Origin: Loxodes magnus
Lineage: Eukaryota; Ciliophora; Karyorelictea; Loxodida; Loxodidae
DNA: 64,000 nt
Assembly (NCBI GenBank): GCA_946699065.1
Contig: CAMPDV010000117.1
Location: forward strand, 124,001-188,000
Direction of reading: 5' to 3'
Positions 26,410 to 38,808 of this stretch are shown here, piece after piece. Each line of letters begins with the position of its first letter. Positions within the stretch are counted from its first letter, which is position 1. The position numbers and the translations under genes are program-made. Under the pieces are notes generated by a model that saw only the letters and a list, made by a program, of their open reading frames with translations, made no database searches and was not told the DNA's origin.

Positions 26410-27489
26410 AAATTTCTTGCTTTCTTTTAAACTTCAATAAATTTTAATTTATATTCAAATGTTTTTATTTTAATTTCAATTAAGTATAGTAAAGGTTATA
26501 ATCTAATATTTCTCATTGAAAGTTGATTTAAATAGCTTATAACTAAAATCTTAAAAAACAAATTTCAATCAAATTGTAACCAAAATTTATCCATTTATTT
26601 GGCATCCTTTTTTTTGTTTCCAAAATTATGTTTGAATTGCTTAATATTATAAAATAGAAACTTTTCTTTATTTTTCATCTATAAAAATAAAATAGGGATT
26701 TGTTATTGAATGGGATCATTATTATTATTAAAATAAGCATAAAAGCATTATAAAAAAAGTATAAGCAAATTTAAATTAATTTAGCTTTAAGAAACATCAT
26801 TGAAAAATATAAAGAATAAAACAGTTTAAAGTATAAGCGATTTAAACATAGCCCTGATCCATTTAGTTTTAAGATAAAACTATGCTTATTTAATATCTAA
26901 CTATCACTTCATTTTTAACTGGCTATTTTAGTTCTTCATGCTAAATGGCAATTAACTTTTATTTTCGATTTAAATTTAAGTAAGAAACAATTGTATTTAA
27001 ATGGAACTTGTCTTTGACATTTTAAAGTAATAAAATAATAATAATAGATTACTTTAAACTAAAGATAGGCTTATTTAAGTGTATCTTTATTCTGTTCTTA
27101 ATGTAAATTGTTGCTAATTTCATTGTTTTTTTGAAATTTATGAACTTTGACTTAAATTGATAATTTAAAAATTTAAAGATTTTCACTCTTTTAACTTAAG
27201 TTTATTTCAGTCCTGATTTCACTGATATAAATAAAGATAACTTTATTAAAATTGAAATTATTTATTAATTCGTAATGAATATTATAGTTAAGTTATTAGC
27301 TTTTAGCAAGATTAATTAGATATTTATATTCATTTACTTACAATATTTTCTAAAAGACTTTAACTGTATTTTTAAAGATTTTATGCTCTGTTATTCTCTG
27401 AAAGATAGTGCTTTAGAATAATTTGCAAGGCTCTAATTAAAGATTAATTGATAGCATTTAATATTATTTTAGATATACCCTAATAAGAA
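26410..27489. other. AT-rich spacer, no gene seen
   Basis: Between paralog 2 and tRNA-Ala copy 4. No protein-like frame is apparent. If TGA 26407 were read through as Trp, about 70 more codons follow, but their composition is poor. Confidence 0.4.
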
Positions 27490-27562
27490 TGGAGAACACG
27501 GGTATCGATTCCGTTGCCTCTCGCATGCAAAGCGAGCGCTCTACCATTTGAGCTAGTTCCCC
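27490..27562 (-). tRNA. tRNA-Ala (UGC), copy 4, probably degraded
   Basis: Same cloverleaf and TGC anticodon, but the T stem reads ACGGA instead of ACGGG, breaking the near-universal 53-61 pair inside the B box. No run of four T occurs in the ~20 bases downstream on the minus strand, so there is no obvious Pol III terminator. Probably a tRNA pseudogene or a poorly expressed copy. Confidence 0.88.
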
Positions 27563-28360
27563 TACAAAACTCATGTTACAAATTCTATAAATATAAATAA
27601 AAAAGTTTTAAGTATAATGATAATACCAAAATTAAAAGGATTTTACCTAGTTATTTATTTAAAGGTGGTATAGATAATAAATTTAAATCTAAATTCTTTA
27701 AATATAAAGTAATTAATTCCCGCTCTTTTTACTAAAGTTAAAAAATTGAATATATTACAAGAAGCATTTAGTTATAGAGAGCTAGTAATAATGATGTTGT
27801 ACTTTGAATTTAAAGTAACTAACTTTAATAATAGTTTATATAAAAGGAAGCAATTTTAATTAGATGTAATTTATTGACTAAGTAAGCTAAATAGTAAGTT
27901 TTAATTTGTATAAATTATATTAAGTATTTAACTTTTATTTCTTTATTACTAAATATAGTAGCAGGAGATTAATTAAAGATCAGCATATAAAATAAACATT
28001 AATATCTCTATTAGCTTTAACATTAGCTTAATTAGTTTCCGTATCTGTGCTTTTAATATACTTACTTGCAATAATTAAATCATTTATTATACTTAGAAAT
28101 TAATATTAAAAGGATAGAAGTATAATTTTGAAGAATGAGGAATAAAGAACGTTATTAGTTTAATATAAAATGCTTGTAATAAGCAAGTTAATTATAACTA
28201 TATCTAGTAAATTCATCTTAAAGAGACTTAGTAGATTTTTATATATATTATATAAAGGAGTTTATAGCTTTAAGATAGAACTAACTAAAAGTCTCAGGAT
28301 TATTATTAGAAGCTACAAAACATCTAATAGAAGATGTTTATAAATCTAATAATCTTTAAT
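27563..28360. other. AT-rich spacer, no gene seen
   Basis: No protein-like frame, RNA or repeat recognised. Confidence 0.4.
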
Positions 28361-29330
28361 ATAGGAAAATATTATCGAATCTTTTTAATAGTTAGAGGAA
28401 GAGCTATAAAGCAAAGTTATTCAAGGAAATAATATTTATCTTGATATGATGCAATAACAAAGGAAATAATTAAAGTAAAATTTTCCTGAAATTTTACTTG
28501 TTAGTATGCTAAATAAATAATTTAGACACTATGAAATCATAATTAAAATAAATACATATATAGATACTAATTTCAAATTAAAATAGACCTTTTCTATATC
28601 TTCATTTTTATCAACCAAATACATGAAAAATACATTCGGAGTATCATTTTTAATTCTATTTAAAAAACCTTCATCTTATCCACTAGTTTAATAAGCAAAA
28701 AATCTCTTAACCTTTAGATTAAATTAAGTTAAATTTTAGATCTCAAAGAAAATTAAGTTTAAGAAGCTAAATTACATTAAATATTCAAAGATTATTAAAT
28801 TGAATTTATTACAAACTCTTATATCAGATCATGAAATATATGCTCTTAAAATATAAGATTGACTCTAGGAAAAAAGAAGTTATTCTAATTAATATATATC
28901 TAACATATCCTATTTTCAAACTACCATATCTTCAAGTTTATAGACTATGCTTCAAATTTAAAATTAAAACTATAAAATCTTGGATGAGATTGAGCTTTAA
29001 AATAATGAAAATCGGAATTCTTTTATAATAAAGCCTTTTAAATTAAAATTAAGGTAAATTCATTAATTAAAAAAGAAAAATATTTAAATTTAGGAAGTTT
29101 AAGAGTAGAATACGAGATAAAAAACGTAGTTTTATAGCTAAAAGTTTAATATATTTCCATACTTGAAAAAGATATAAAGATAATGAAATTATTTCGATCA
29201 CTTCTTGGAATTTAAGAAGATAAAGTATTTAAAATTAGCAGGTTATAAACAATTTAAAATTATAAGTCATAATAATATATTACCGCCCTTCTAAAACACT
29301 TGCTTTACTAAAGCTAAACTGATTATATTT
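28361..29330 (+). pseudogene. Decayed relative of the ubiquitin-like/pseudokinase family (tentative)
   Basis: One frame gives LEEELQSKVIQ, LDMMQQQRKQLKQ and NFPEILLVSMLNKQFRHYEI. These align loosely with the N-terminal part of paralog 2 (helical segment, then QFPSKILIVYKRTQFN). Composition then becomes erratic (long S/Y/N-rich stretches) and no kinase-like part follows. No start can be fixed. I read it as a degenerating family member; chance openness of an AT-rich spacer is the alternative. Confidence 0.3.
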
Positions 29331-30078
29331 AAAATTCAAAAGTGCATAAAAAGGAAAAAAGAAAAGTTAATTAAATATTTTTATTCTTCTTAATGTAGGC
29401 TATTCAACTTTTTTCTTAATCTACTTATTCGATTACAAATTTATCATTTTGTTGCAAAATATAGTAACATTAGGTATCTAATTTAATTATTAGTTTATCT
29501 TAAGATATACTAGAAAATATAAAATAAAGCAAGGTATATAAGCATAAAGCATTATTAGGAAAATCATTAAACAAAGTTTATTCATATAAAGTATAAGCTT
29601 TGCTATTTTATGCAATTAAGTACCTAAAATATATAAAGAAATCAATTATGAGGGGATTTTTAACTATAATGACTTATAGCTTTAACTTCAAAGTTCTTAT
29701 TCATAAGTTCAATAAAGTGTTTAAAATAATCATAGGCAGATAAGTACTTATTAGTTCTTCTTAAATAGAATCATTTTAAACTATAAACGTTATTAACTAA
29801 ACTAAAGGAATAAAATTAATTTAAATGCTATTTAGCTTAATCACTCTAAATTTTAAAATTTACTAAATTTAATTAAAAAGGTTTAATTTCTCTTTAAGAA
29901 ATTAGCTATTTTTAAATAAGTTTTGCTTGAGATTAAAAAATTATTTTTAGTAAAATAAAAGTCTAAGCATTTAAAATGATATCAGGTAGAATATAAAATT
30001 TTTGTGAACTATGAAATGTTAAACCTATCTTTGGCTCATCAGATACAAATATTTAAGTTACGAGTTGAAAAGATAAAT
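29331..30078. other. AT-rich spacer, no gene seen
   Basis: No convincing frame or structured element. Confidence 0.35.
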
Positions 30079-30960
30079 ATGATTAACGTTGATGAAATAA
30101 AAAAATAGTAAAAACAATAAAAAGTATTAAAAAACATAAAAGACTGCTTAAGTTAGAAGTAAAAAGATTAAGATCTATTGAATATAATATTCTAAAGATA
30201 AAAATGCACATAGTAAGTTAAATTTACAACAGCAATATTAAAAATTAACTTTTGCAACGAATTAAGGAATAATTTTATAATTTCTAACTCTAGAACTATT
30301 TTCTTTTCAAGTTAACATCTACTAAGATAATTAAGAGCCGTTCCCATATTTTGTTTCTGAAACTTAATTATTACTTTATTAGCAAGACTTACTAATAAGC
30401 TTATATTATAAATACCTTTTAAGATTAAACTATAAAATCCTCTATAAATTAATAATTTAAGAATAGCTTCTTAGATAGTAGCTCAAAAGTTAAGATAACA
30501 ATTAAATTAAATAGTAAAAGCTAATGAGACTATTCTCTTAACTCAATATCATTATAGTGAGGTTAAGAGTAAAACAAATTTAAAATGTAATTATATTCTT
30601 AATTAAAATAATAGCTGTACTATAAATCAAGCTGAAGCTAAAAAATAGTATCTTCCATAAATTTAAAGATATTTAATTAGATATTATAGATACTAGAGTT
30701 AAAGATATTTGGGATATTATTACTTATTAAAGAAAATACCTTAATAGAACTTTTAATTGTATAGATTAAAGATTTAAAAATAAGAATTTAGAGTTGTAAG
30801 CAAAATTCATTAGTTTTATACTAAGATTTAATAGAAAAAATTGATAAATTAAAATGTTTCATTGTTTGAGTTATAAAATTAATAATAAAGCCTTTATCTT
30901 GAATAAGTCATTATTCTTAATTAAAAAAGAAAAGCATACAAAAAATTTAATAAATAATAT
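30079..30960 (+). pseudogene. Weak coding-like remnant
   Basis: From ATG 30079 a frame begins MINVDEIKKQQKQQKVLKNI and includes a beta-like segment (QVKFTTAILKINFCNELRNN) reminiscent of the ubiquitin-like units nearby. It then runs into sequence of poor composition. No start or stop is secure, and it may be only a relic or chance. Confidence 0.2.
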
Positions 30961-32059
30961 ATAGAAAAATTAAGCATTTTTTAGAATAATTATTACAGTA
31001 AATTGTTAATTTATTGTAATTTTAACTAAGTAAACTACGCTATTATCTTTATTACCTGGAAATTTGTAATTCTAGAGGTAGCTTATTTCATCAATTTATT
31101 CTTATTAGTTTTAATTTTTTCAAATTACACTTTCTTAAAAAATCTTCATTTTTTTCCATTCTTATACTATTTTTTAGGTTCGTTTAGTAACTTTTAGTTT
31201 TCCTTGCATAAGAAGGGATATTTTGGATATGATACTTATAATAGTTAATCTAATCTTTATATAATTGTTTTTCTTTAGCACATAAGCAAGTTCTTAAATT
31301 AAGGACAATTATTTGCAATATATCTAAAAGTTTGCAAATCTAAGGCTCCTGCTAACTAAAAATCCGTTAAGAATTATCTAATAAAATTTATTTTTAGGTT
31401 ATTTCCTATTTTCTTACTGTTTGATTCTTAATTCTTTTACTTTTTTTGTTATTATTTATTCTGAAATTTTTTTGAAGTCGAATACTTTAATTTTCTTCCA
31501 GTTGCCTTTCATATCACCAAATTAATTTTATTAAAGTTTCTACGATTTCTCATTTAGAGCATGAATATCTTGCATCTAATTAGCTTTTGCATTGTAGTAA
31601 TTGGGCAAAACTTTTATTTAATTCTCTTATCTTTTCACTGTTTGTGTATCAATTTCTACTTTAACTTATTACTTTTGTCTAATTTAATTATAAATAAGAA
31701 CTCTTTTAAAATGTAATAAAGGTTACTCATTAATTTTAAATTTAAAACTTTAAGCAACTAATTTATCATCAAAGTACTATGTTTATCTTTCTTTAAATTA
31801 AAGGCATAGAAATGAACTTCATTTTCGTTTTCCTAAATTAAAAGATGATATTGCTTAATAGGTTATTATATATTAATTCTAAGCTTTTAAAATTAATTTA
31901 AATAGCCTGATATCTTATGCTTTAAACTGATATATATTAAACTAAGAAAAAAGTTTGATTGACTTAAATGACAAGCAGTTAAATAGAAAATACAAGTAGC
32001 TAAATAAACTTATTCTAAGAATTTTTATTTATAATATCGAACTTCATTAATAAATTTTA
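30961..32059. other. AT-rich spacer, no gene seen
   Basis: T-rich on the plus strand. Minus-strand frames here are not protein-like enough to call. Confidence 0.35.
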
Positions 32060-32770
32060 TTCTTTTGTCTAGTTTTTATACTTATATTACATATTAAAAG
32101 TAGCTAGAGGCAAAAAGATTTTTAGGTATTTCCTTGAGATTTTAATTATCAATTTGTTGTATTTAGATAAGTTTTTATTCAAATTAAATTGATTAAGGTA
32201 TAAAAGATTTTTAAACTTAAATAAAGTACTTTGATAAATCTTAGGTTTTAGTATTTCTATTTTATCTATTTTATTATTTTCTATTTATATATTATTTTTT
32301 CGTTTGGCTTTTCTAGCATCTTTCTCGTTTGATCATTTCCTTTGGAATATCTAAATTTTTTAGTTAATAAGCAAAGTTTTCGTTATATACTAACATTTTT
32401 ATGGTCACAATTATATTCAAAACTATCTTAAAAGTTATCACAAAATAGTAGACTTGGGAAATTGACAATTTTTAATTTCTATTTGAACTTTTTTTTTAAT
32501 TAAGCATATTCTTTGCAACTTCAAATTTCTAAGTAGAACAAAAATTCTCTAATTCAAAACTTTGGAATAAACTTTTAATTAACCAGATAATTTGTTTAGT
32601 TTTATTTAAGCAGTGCTTTTAAAATTTTTCTTTCATTTAAGATTCTTCTCTTTAAGAAAACAAATTGCATCATTTGTAAGAAATCTTTTCTTCTTTCAAA
32701 ATTCATGCTTCATTTCATATTTTATTCCAATTATATCATCATTTCTAGTTTTTTCTTCCTCGATATGCAT
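32060..32770 (-). pseudogene. Possible minus-strand family relic
   Basis: From the ATG at 32770 the minus strand reads MHIEEEKTRNDDIIGIKYEM, then KKKRFLTNDAICFLKEKNLK with TGA as Trp twice within 50 codons. That start is plausible, but downstream two frames compete (one with FCDNFQDSFEYNCDHKNVSI) and a shift seems needed. The beta/lysine-rich texture resembles the ubiquitin-like genes. Treated as a decayed copy on the opposite strand. Confidence 0.3.
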
Positions 32771-33438
32771 TTTGGTGTCTTTTTATAAATATATATAAGA
32801 TCTAATCATTATTATGTCTTAAACTTGGAATAAATAGAAAACTTTTGATGCTAATTTTCAAATTAAGTATAATTTGTTTGGAAGATTCTAAGTTCAATTT
32901 ATCAAATTTTTAATTTATTTTTGTCTGATTTATTAAAAAAGGGTATAAAGATTCTTTGGTATCATTGTAGTCATATATAATTATATTTTTTAAAGAAAAT
33001 CTTAAAATATCATTATTAACTGAAGTAATTATTAACAATAGCTTATATTTCTACTATTATTTGTCAATCTAAACTAAAAATAAGCTTAAACTCTATATAT
33101 TTAAGTTAATATCTGCTTTAATAATTATAATCCCTCTTATTTTTAAAAGAAGGGTAATCTAGATTATTTTATCAGTTAAATTTAGATTTTCATATTACTC
33201 TATTTTAGTTTTTCTTTTTTGAAGATTTTTGAAGAATTAACAATCCCCTTCAACATTTAACCTTATATAAATGGGAATTTCTTAGTGTCTTAAATCCTTA
33301 TATTTTCTATTATGTTTTTATTATACTTTTAATAAATAAGCTTTAACTTGACTAAATAGCTTCCATACTTTTAAAAAGAAATCATGATAAAAAACTATAT
33401 GATATGACATTTTATTTAGGATTTGTATAATTATAAAA
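32771..33438. other. AT-rich spacer upstream of paralog 3
   Basis: No gene seen. The promoter of the gene at 33.4 kb should lie here, but no motif is recognisable. Confidence 0.4.
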
Positions 33439-36392
33439 ATGTATGATCATGCTTCTTATCAACAGTAGAATGACCATCAGTTTGGATCTTTATCTACTAG
33501 TGAAGTAAATTAAAATTAGCTAAACTAATACTAATAAAATAGTTAGAGTTAGACAATCCAACTCTAATCTAATTACGAACAGACATAATTCCCTTAGAAT
33601 TAACCCTAAGAGCAAGCTAAAATCCTTTAAGTGAATTATTAATAAAGAAACTAAAATAAAATATTATTTGAGAACTTCCACTTCTAATACTAAGAAAATG
33701 ATAACTTTAAAAGACTGAAAGAGTACATTTTATAACGTTAAAATATTAACGAAGAAGATATTGAATTTTATGATATAATAGAACTTTAATAAATAGACCC
33801 TAATTTAAAAATTATTGAATATATCCAAGCCTCAAAGAGTTAAGAGGTAAATGTATAATTCAAATTCTAAACTTGCTTTGTAAACACTAATATATGTTCC
33901 ATCTAATTTAAATTTATTCAACTAAATAAGATAAAAGAAGTTTTAGAAATACTAAGACAAGAACTAGGTCTATAAAATGTGAATTTTTACATTATGAATA
34001 AAGAAAAAACTAAAAAAATAAAAGTAGATTAAGAGGATATGAGGATTTGATAATTAGGACAAACTATTGAAATCAAAATTTACCAAACTATATAAATATA
34101 ATACAAAATTTTAACAGCAAAAGTAAAATAAATATGCATCAGAAAGGATAAAATTATCTCTCATTTAAAAAAAAAGATATTAAAAGAAAATAAATCATAT
34201 TTTTAAGCTGGTTTTTAAATATAAATATTCTTAGAAGGTTAGAAAATTAAAAGATTTGAAAAAGTTCAATAATTTGAGAAGAATGTGCTAGTAATAGAAA
34301 AATAAGAAAAGTGAATATACTATAATTAAATCAAATTTCCAGTTGATAGTGAGGATGTAAATCAAACTATTGAGAAGTTATAAAAATAACCTACTTAACA
34401 CTAAGAAAATGTCATCTTTTTAAAAAAAAATAAACACAAACTTGAAAACATATTTCCTTCATTTTGTAAAAGCTCTAAGGATTCACTCTCAATTCAAGCT
34501 AATTTAATAGAAAAAATTCCAATTAAAATAATAGTTGAATTCCATTTAAGCAATTAAAATAAAATGAAAGAAGATATTGAAATATACAATACTGATTGCG
34601 TTAAAGATCTATAATTGCTAATATAAAAAAAAGCAAATATCTAAGATAGAATTTGCTTATTCTTTAAGAATTAAAACTAATTGCACTGCTTTTAGACTTC
34701 TACTATTTTAGATTATATTATCAAAAAATTATAAACTCCTTACTTGCAAGTTTACGTCAAAAAATCCTAAGTTTCTATTATTTTAGTATTCTAAAATGAA
34801 GCAAAAAGTGAACAGATAAATTTTTATTTAGACAAAACAGTAAAGTAATTCAAAAACTAACTTAAATAATAAAAGATTTTGCCGAAATAAGAAAAATTTC
34901 ATTATCTACTCCTTAATTAAGAAAATTAAATCCTTAGAAATAGTCAAGCTCTAGGAAAGTTTTTACAGTCTAATGGAGAGATTAAAATCGAGATAATCGA
35001 CTTCAAACCTTAAAAGAATCACATAAAACAACTTTAACAATTTTTACAAAATAAAGCAATGATTAGGTTCTAAGATATAATAAAAGATAATAACCAAAAC
35101 TAATAACTATGATATAAAGGAGATTAAATTGAAAAAATAAGTAGTAAAGATAATCCTGATTAATTTCTATAAAAGGCATTAATGTTTAGTGATATAAGTT
35201 TTATACTATTTTTAGGAATTTGTATTGATGATAATGAATCAAGATAATTTATATTTAAGAAGTTCCCTGATTAGAATAATAAAGCTAAAGATTGTATAAT
35301 AAATATAGCACTTAAAGCAGCTATGTAACTAAGTAATTTGCATAAAAAAGATATACTTCTTGGAGTGTAAAATGCTGATTAAATAAAATTATGAAAAGAG
35401 TAAATATTCATAAGCAAACTAGACAATATAAGAAAAGTATTATTACCATAAGAAAAAGATGTGGTATAAGAAGAAATAAAGATTTTTGGATAATTTATAA
35501 AGTAATTAGAAGAAGATAGAGCATGCCAACATTCTAGCAAAAAGTTTTTATAGATAATAGAAGAATGAATTTAGATAAAAATGCCACTTAGTATAAGAGA
35601 ATGATGGAAACATTAAATAATTAAGATATAAATGTTACAGCCTGATGATAAATGTAAATTTAATGAAATGACTTAATTTTAGTATCAAAATGTTGCCTTT
35701 TAATACTAAGAGCAATTTAAATGTGAAAATTATTAAAGGATAAGTGCTTTCGTTTCTCAAGAAGAACAGGAACAGAATTAACTAAATAAGAAATAATCCT
35801 TAAATTTTAATAAAATAATTAATTAAATTTTAAATCTACCAATTTATTATAATTTTAAAGTTAATTATTGATAAATCTTTAAAGGAGAAAAAGATAAGTA
35901 TGATTTAACTATTTTTAAAAGGCTTATTAACTCTAAAGTTATAATTTAGGATAAAATAATTTTAGTTTTTTTTAATTTAATGAGGATTTAACTATTGATG
36001 CTATTAAAATTTTATTTTTAGAAATTTTTCTTTTTTACTTAAAATTATTTAAAGTTAAGGATAATTATTATTTTTTAACGCTAAGATGGTTGTCTTTCTT
36101 TCTGAAAAGTTAGTAATATTTATTAGATGCAAGGAAAAATAATCGATTTGAAGATCTAGATGAAATCAGTGAAATTTTATAACTTGCTAGATAAGTTCAG
36201 CTTCAATAAACCTAAGCAAGGTATAAATAAAATTTGATTAATTAATATAAAAGAGTATTAAGAAACTTGCTTACCCTATTAATTATAAAAGCTGACTTAA
36301 AATATTTTAAACTAATAATATAAATTCTATCTTATCTTTTCTATCTAATTTTTAAAGCTAAAAACAAAAAGGATAAGAAAATTCAAACTTGA
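33439..36392 (+). CDS. Tandem ubiquitin-like domains + pseudokinase, paralog 3, extended C-terminus
   Basis: ATG 33439 opens a frame that starts with a Q/N/S-rich tail and continues through ubiquitin-like units (KIKEVLEILRQELGLQNVNF, IEIKIYQTIQIQYKI and more). The kinase-like part follows: FILFLGICIDDNE, QFIFKKFP, MQLSNLHKKDILLGVQNADQ (HRD replaced by LGV) and IFISKLDN (DFG replaced by SKL). Internal TGA codons at MRIWQL, QEKWIYY, KLWKEQ, EEWIQI and REWWKH read as Trp. TGA at 35869 is also probably Trp, because protein-like sequence continues in frame (QIFKGEKDKYDLTIFKRLI). At a run of eight T near 35,965 the frame must shift to continue NEDLTIDAIKILFLEIF and NNRFEDLDEISEILQLARQ, ending at TGA 36390. 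This C-terminal extension is absent from paralogs 1 and 2. It converges with the minus-strand gene at 36.4 kb. Confidence 0.78.
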
Positions 36393-36414
36393 ACTTTTTT
36401 AAATTTTTATTTAT

Positions 36415-37208
36415 TCAAAAAAATAGCGAATACATAAAGTAATCAACAGTCTAATTTACTAATGAAATGAAATAAACATTTGAGATTTATGTTTCCTTTT
36501 GTAAGGAAATATCTTGATTCTTAAATTATTTTATAAATTTACCTTCTATATCTATAGAGAAATGAAGCTACTATAGCTGGAACAGTATTTAAAGTCTTAT
36601 TCGATTTATCAATTTTTTAATTACTCAATTTTTTCTTTTGTATAAACTTTAAATATTTTCCTTCAGTTACTTTAAAACTTAACTTATTAGAATAAATTAG
36701 AAGCTTCAAAGGATTAGTGTCATAATAGAATAATATATCTACTCTTTTTTCAATTTTTATTCAAAATGCTTAGTATTTTTTCATGCTACTTATATTATTT
36801 CTTAACTTGTGTCAACATAACCTTATTATCTTTATTATTTTTATCTTTAAGATTAAAAATAGCATTTGAATCTTCTCATACATCTTAAAAGTTTTCTTAA
36901 TTTAGTTTTTTTATCATATTTGTTACTATATTTTCAAGTTGCCATTTTTCCTATTCTTTCTATAACCGAAATTCTTCTTAGTTTGATTCAATTTTTTGTT
37001 AATTTTATTAACTGATCTAAAGTGTCTTAGTGCTTCTAGATATTAAAGCTACTAATTCTTCTATTTATTTCTTTAGTCTATTTAACTCTAAAAATTTATC
37101 TTTTCTTGAGTCTTTTCTTCTCTTAATGTAATTTAAGCCTAAAAGTACTAAAGTTTCACATAAAATAGAGAAAATTTCAAGAAAGTTCTAGTTTTAGTTA
37201 TCATTCAT
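36415..37208 (-). CDS. Coiled-coil protein with C-terminal beta-rich part, paralog of the 48.4 kb copy
   Basis: From the ATG at 37208 the minus strand encodes a helical N-terminal half (KDKFLELNRLKKQIEELVAL, FRLQKEQEKWQLENIVTNMI), then a beta-rich part (VDILFYYDTNPLKLLIYSNK, LSFKVTEGKYLKFIQKK), and it ends at TGA 36417-36415 after a hydrophobic segment (TVDYFMYSLFF). Start and stop are two bases out of phase. One 20-nt GT...AG candidate intron (GTAGCTTCATTTCTCTATAG, 36552-36571) restores the frame, but the beta-rich part reads best in a third frame, so two smaller shifts are also possible. The gene may be decaying. A diverged copy lies at 48.4-49.1 kb. No known family recognised; the beta-rich texture recalls the ubiquitin-like neighbours. 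Confidence 0.5.
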
Positions 37209-38808
37209 AAGTATAATTTCCAAATAAGCATAGTTAGATAAATTAGACTCTATAAGAAGGCAGTAATTATAAATCTTAAGCTTCCTCTAGTTTTATCTAA
37301 TTAAATTGATAAAGTTGACTATATAAAAGCTATAAATAAGTTTTAAATTAAAGTATCAATGATTTAGTATACTTAAAACTAAAGATATCTCTTATTAGAT
37401 AATCTATCATTACAATCCCTTTTTACACTAAAGATTAAATTAATTTTTAATTAATTATGTATAAAAGTCTACCTATCTATTGATGTTCTATCTTATGAAG
37501 GATTTATTTAACCTAATCTAAAATCATTAGTATCCTATAAGTCTATATCTGTAAGATCTATTTTTATAAGCGTTGTAGTCAATTCAAAATGCAATATCCT
37601 TATTAGAAATGCTTTGACTGGTTTCTCTGTCTATTAATTAAAAAGAGAGATAATTATACCTAGCTATTATAGTCTGTTTATTCAAAAAGGGTAATTATAT
37701 CTAATTTTTATATATTTAGCAATATTCGCTTCTTAGTTTAAGATTTAAGGCTGCAGTTAATTAAATGTCTAGTATCTGCTTCTATATAATTGCTTGATTT
37801 CAATATATTTTAAATAATTTCCCTAAATATTCTACTATTTAACAAGCTAAGAACTACTGTAATTATAATTAACTAAAGTATCTAAGGAACTATTGCCTTT
37901 ATATAGAAGTAGGTATTTAGTCAGCTAAATTAAAATCTAGAATTAATAAAGTATAATAACTACTAAAGCTTTTAAACCTTTTTATTTAGAATTTGAGATT
38001 TAAGCATTAGCTATTACTTATTTTACATAATTTAAAGGCTAAATCTTATTATATAGCAGCGAGTAAGGCTTTAAGTGTTCTAAACTTTATTAGAAAATAT
38101 ATAAGCAGTTAAATACAATTAAATTAGCAAATGAATGGAATAGTTATTAATTAAGGAATAAAATAAGCTTCTTAATAAAAGATTCACTTATAAGAGTTAT
38201 TATTACAAGATATATGTATAAAGCACTATCACTAGAGACTATTAGTTAATAGGGTATAATCAAACTATGCTATATTACTTAAGAAGTTATTAATATTAGA
38301 TATAAAATGTCTATAGATATTACTAATATCAATAAGAGAAACTTTTTATATTACTTCTTTAAGTTAAAAGTTACAATAGAAAATTAATAAAAAGTGATAT
38401 AGATAATAATCAAGAGAGTTAATATCTAATATATTATAAAAGTATATCTAATAAAATTTCTCTTTAACTAATAAAGTGTTTAAGTAAACTACCTAATTAA
38501 AATAATTTCATTTAATAGCTCTTAAAATAAAGGTCATCTGTTATAAAGAATAGCTTAAATTATAGTGCTAGTTTTGTAGTTAATTATACATCAAATTTAT
38601 AAATTACTTCATATGAAACAACTTTATCGCTAATATGTGGAGTATTGATAGTATTTATTACAAGCTTATCTAAATTTTAACACTAAATTTAATATATAAC
38701 TAATAACTATATAATTATAATAATTTATATTTGAATCATATTAAATAAAGCTAATAAAACATATACTTATTATATAAATAGAGTGATAAGTAACTTTGCA
38801 TCTAATAT
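37209..38808. other. Spacer, diverged copy of 49,110-50,577
   Basis: No gene seen. The sequence aligns in patches with the spacer before the second coiled-coil gene, showing that the whole 36-40 kb and 48-52 kb blocks are duplicates with much divergence here. Confidence 0.5.

Noticed and set aside
30079..33000. A complete fourth ubiquitin-like/pseudokinase gene
   Set aside because: Only scattered family-like patches on both strands; no continuous frame and no kinase-like part could be assembled.
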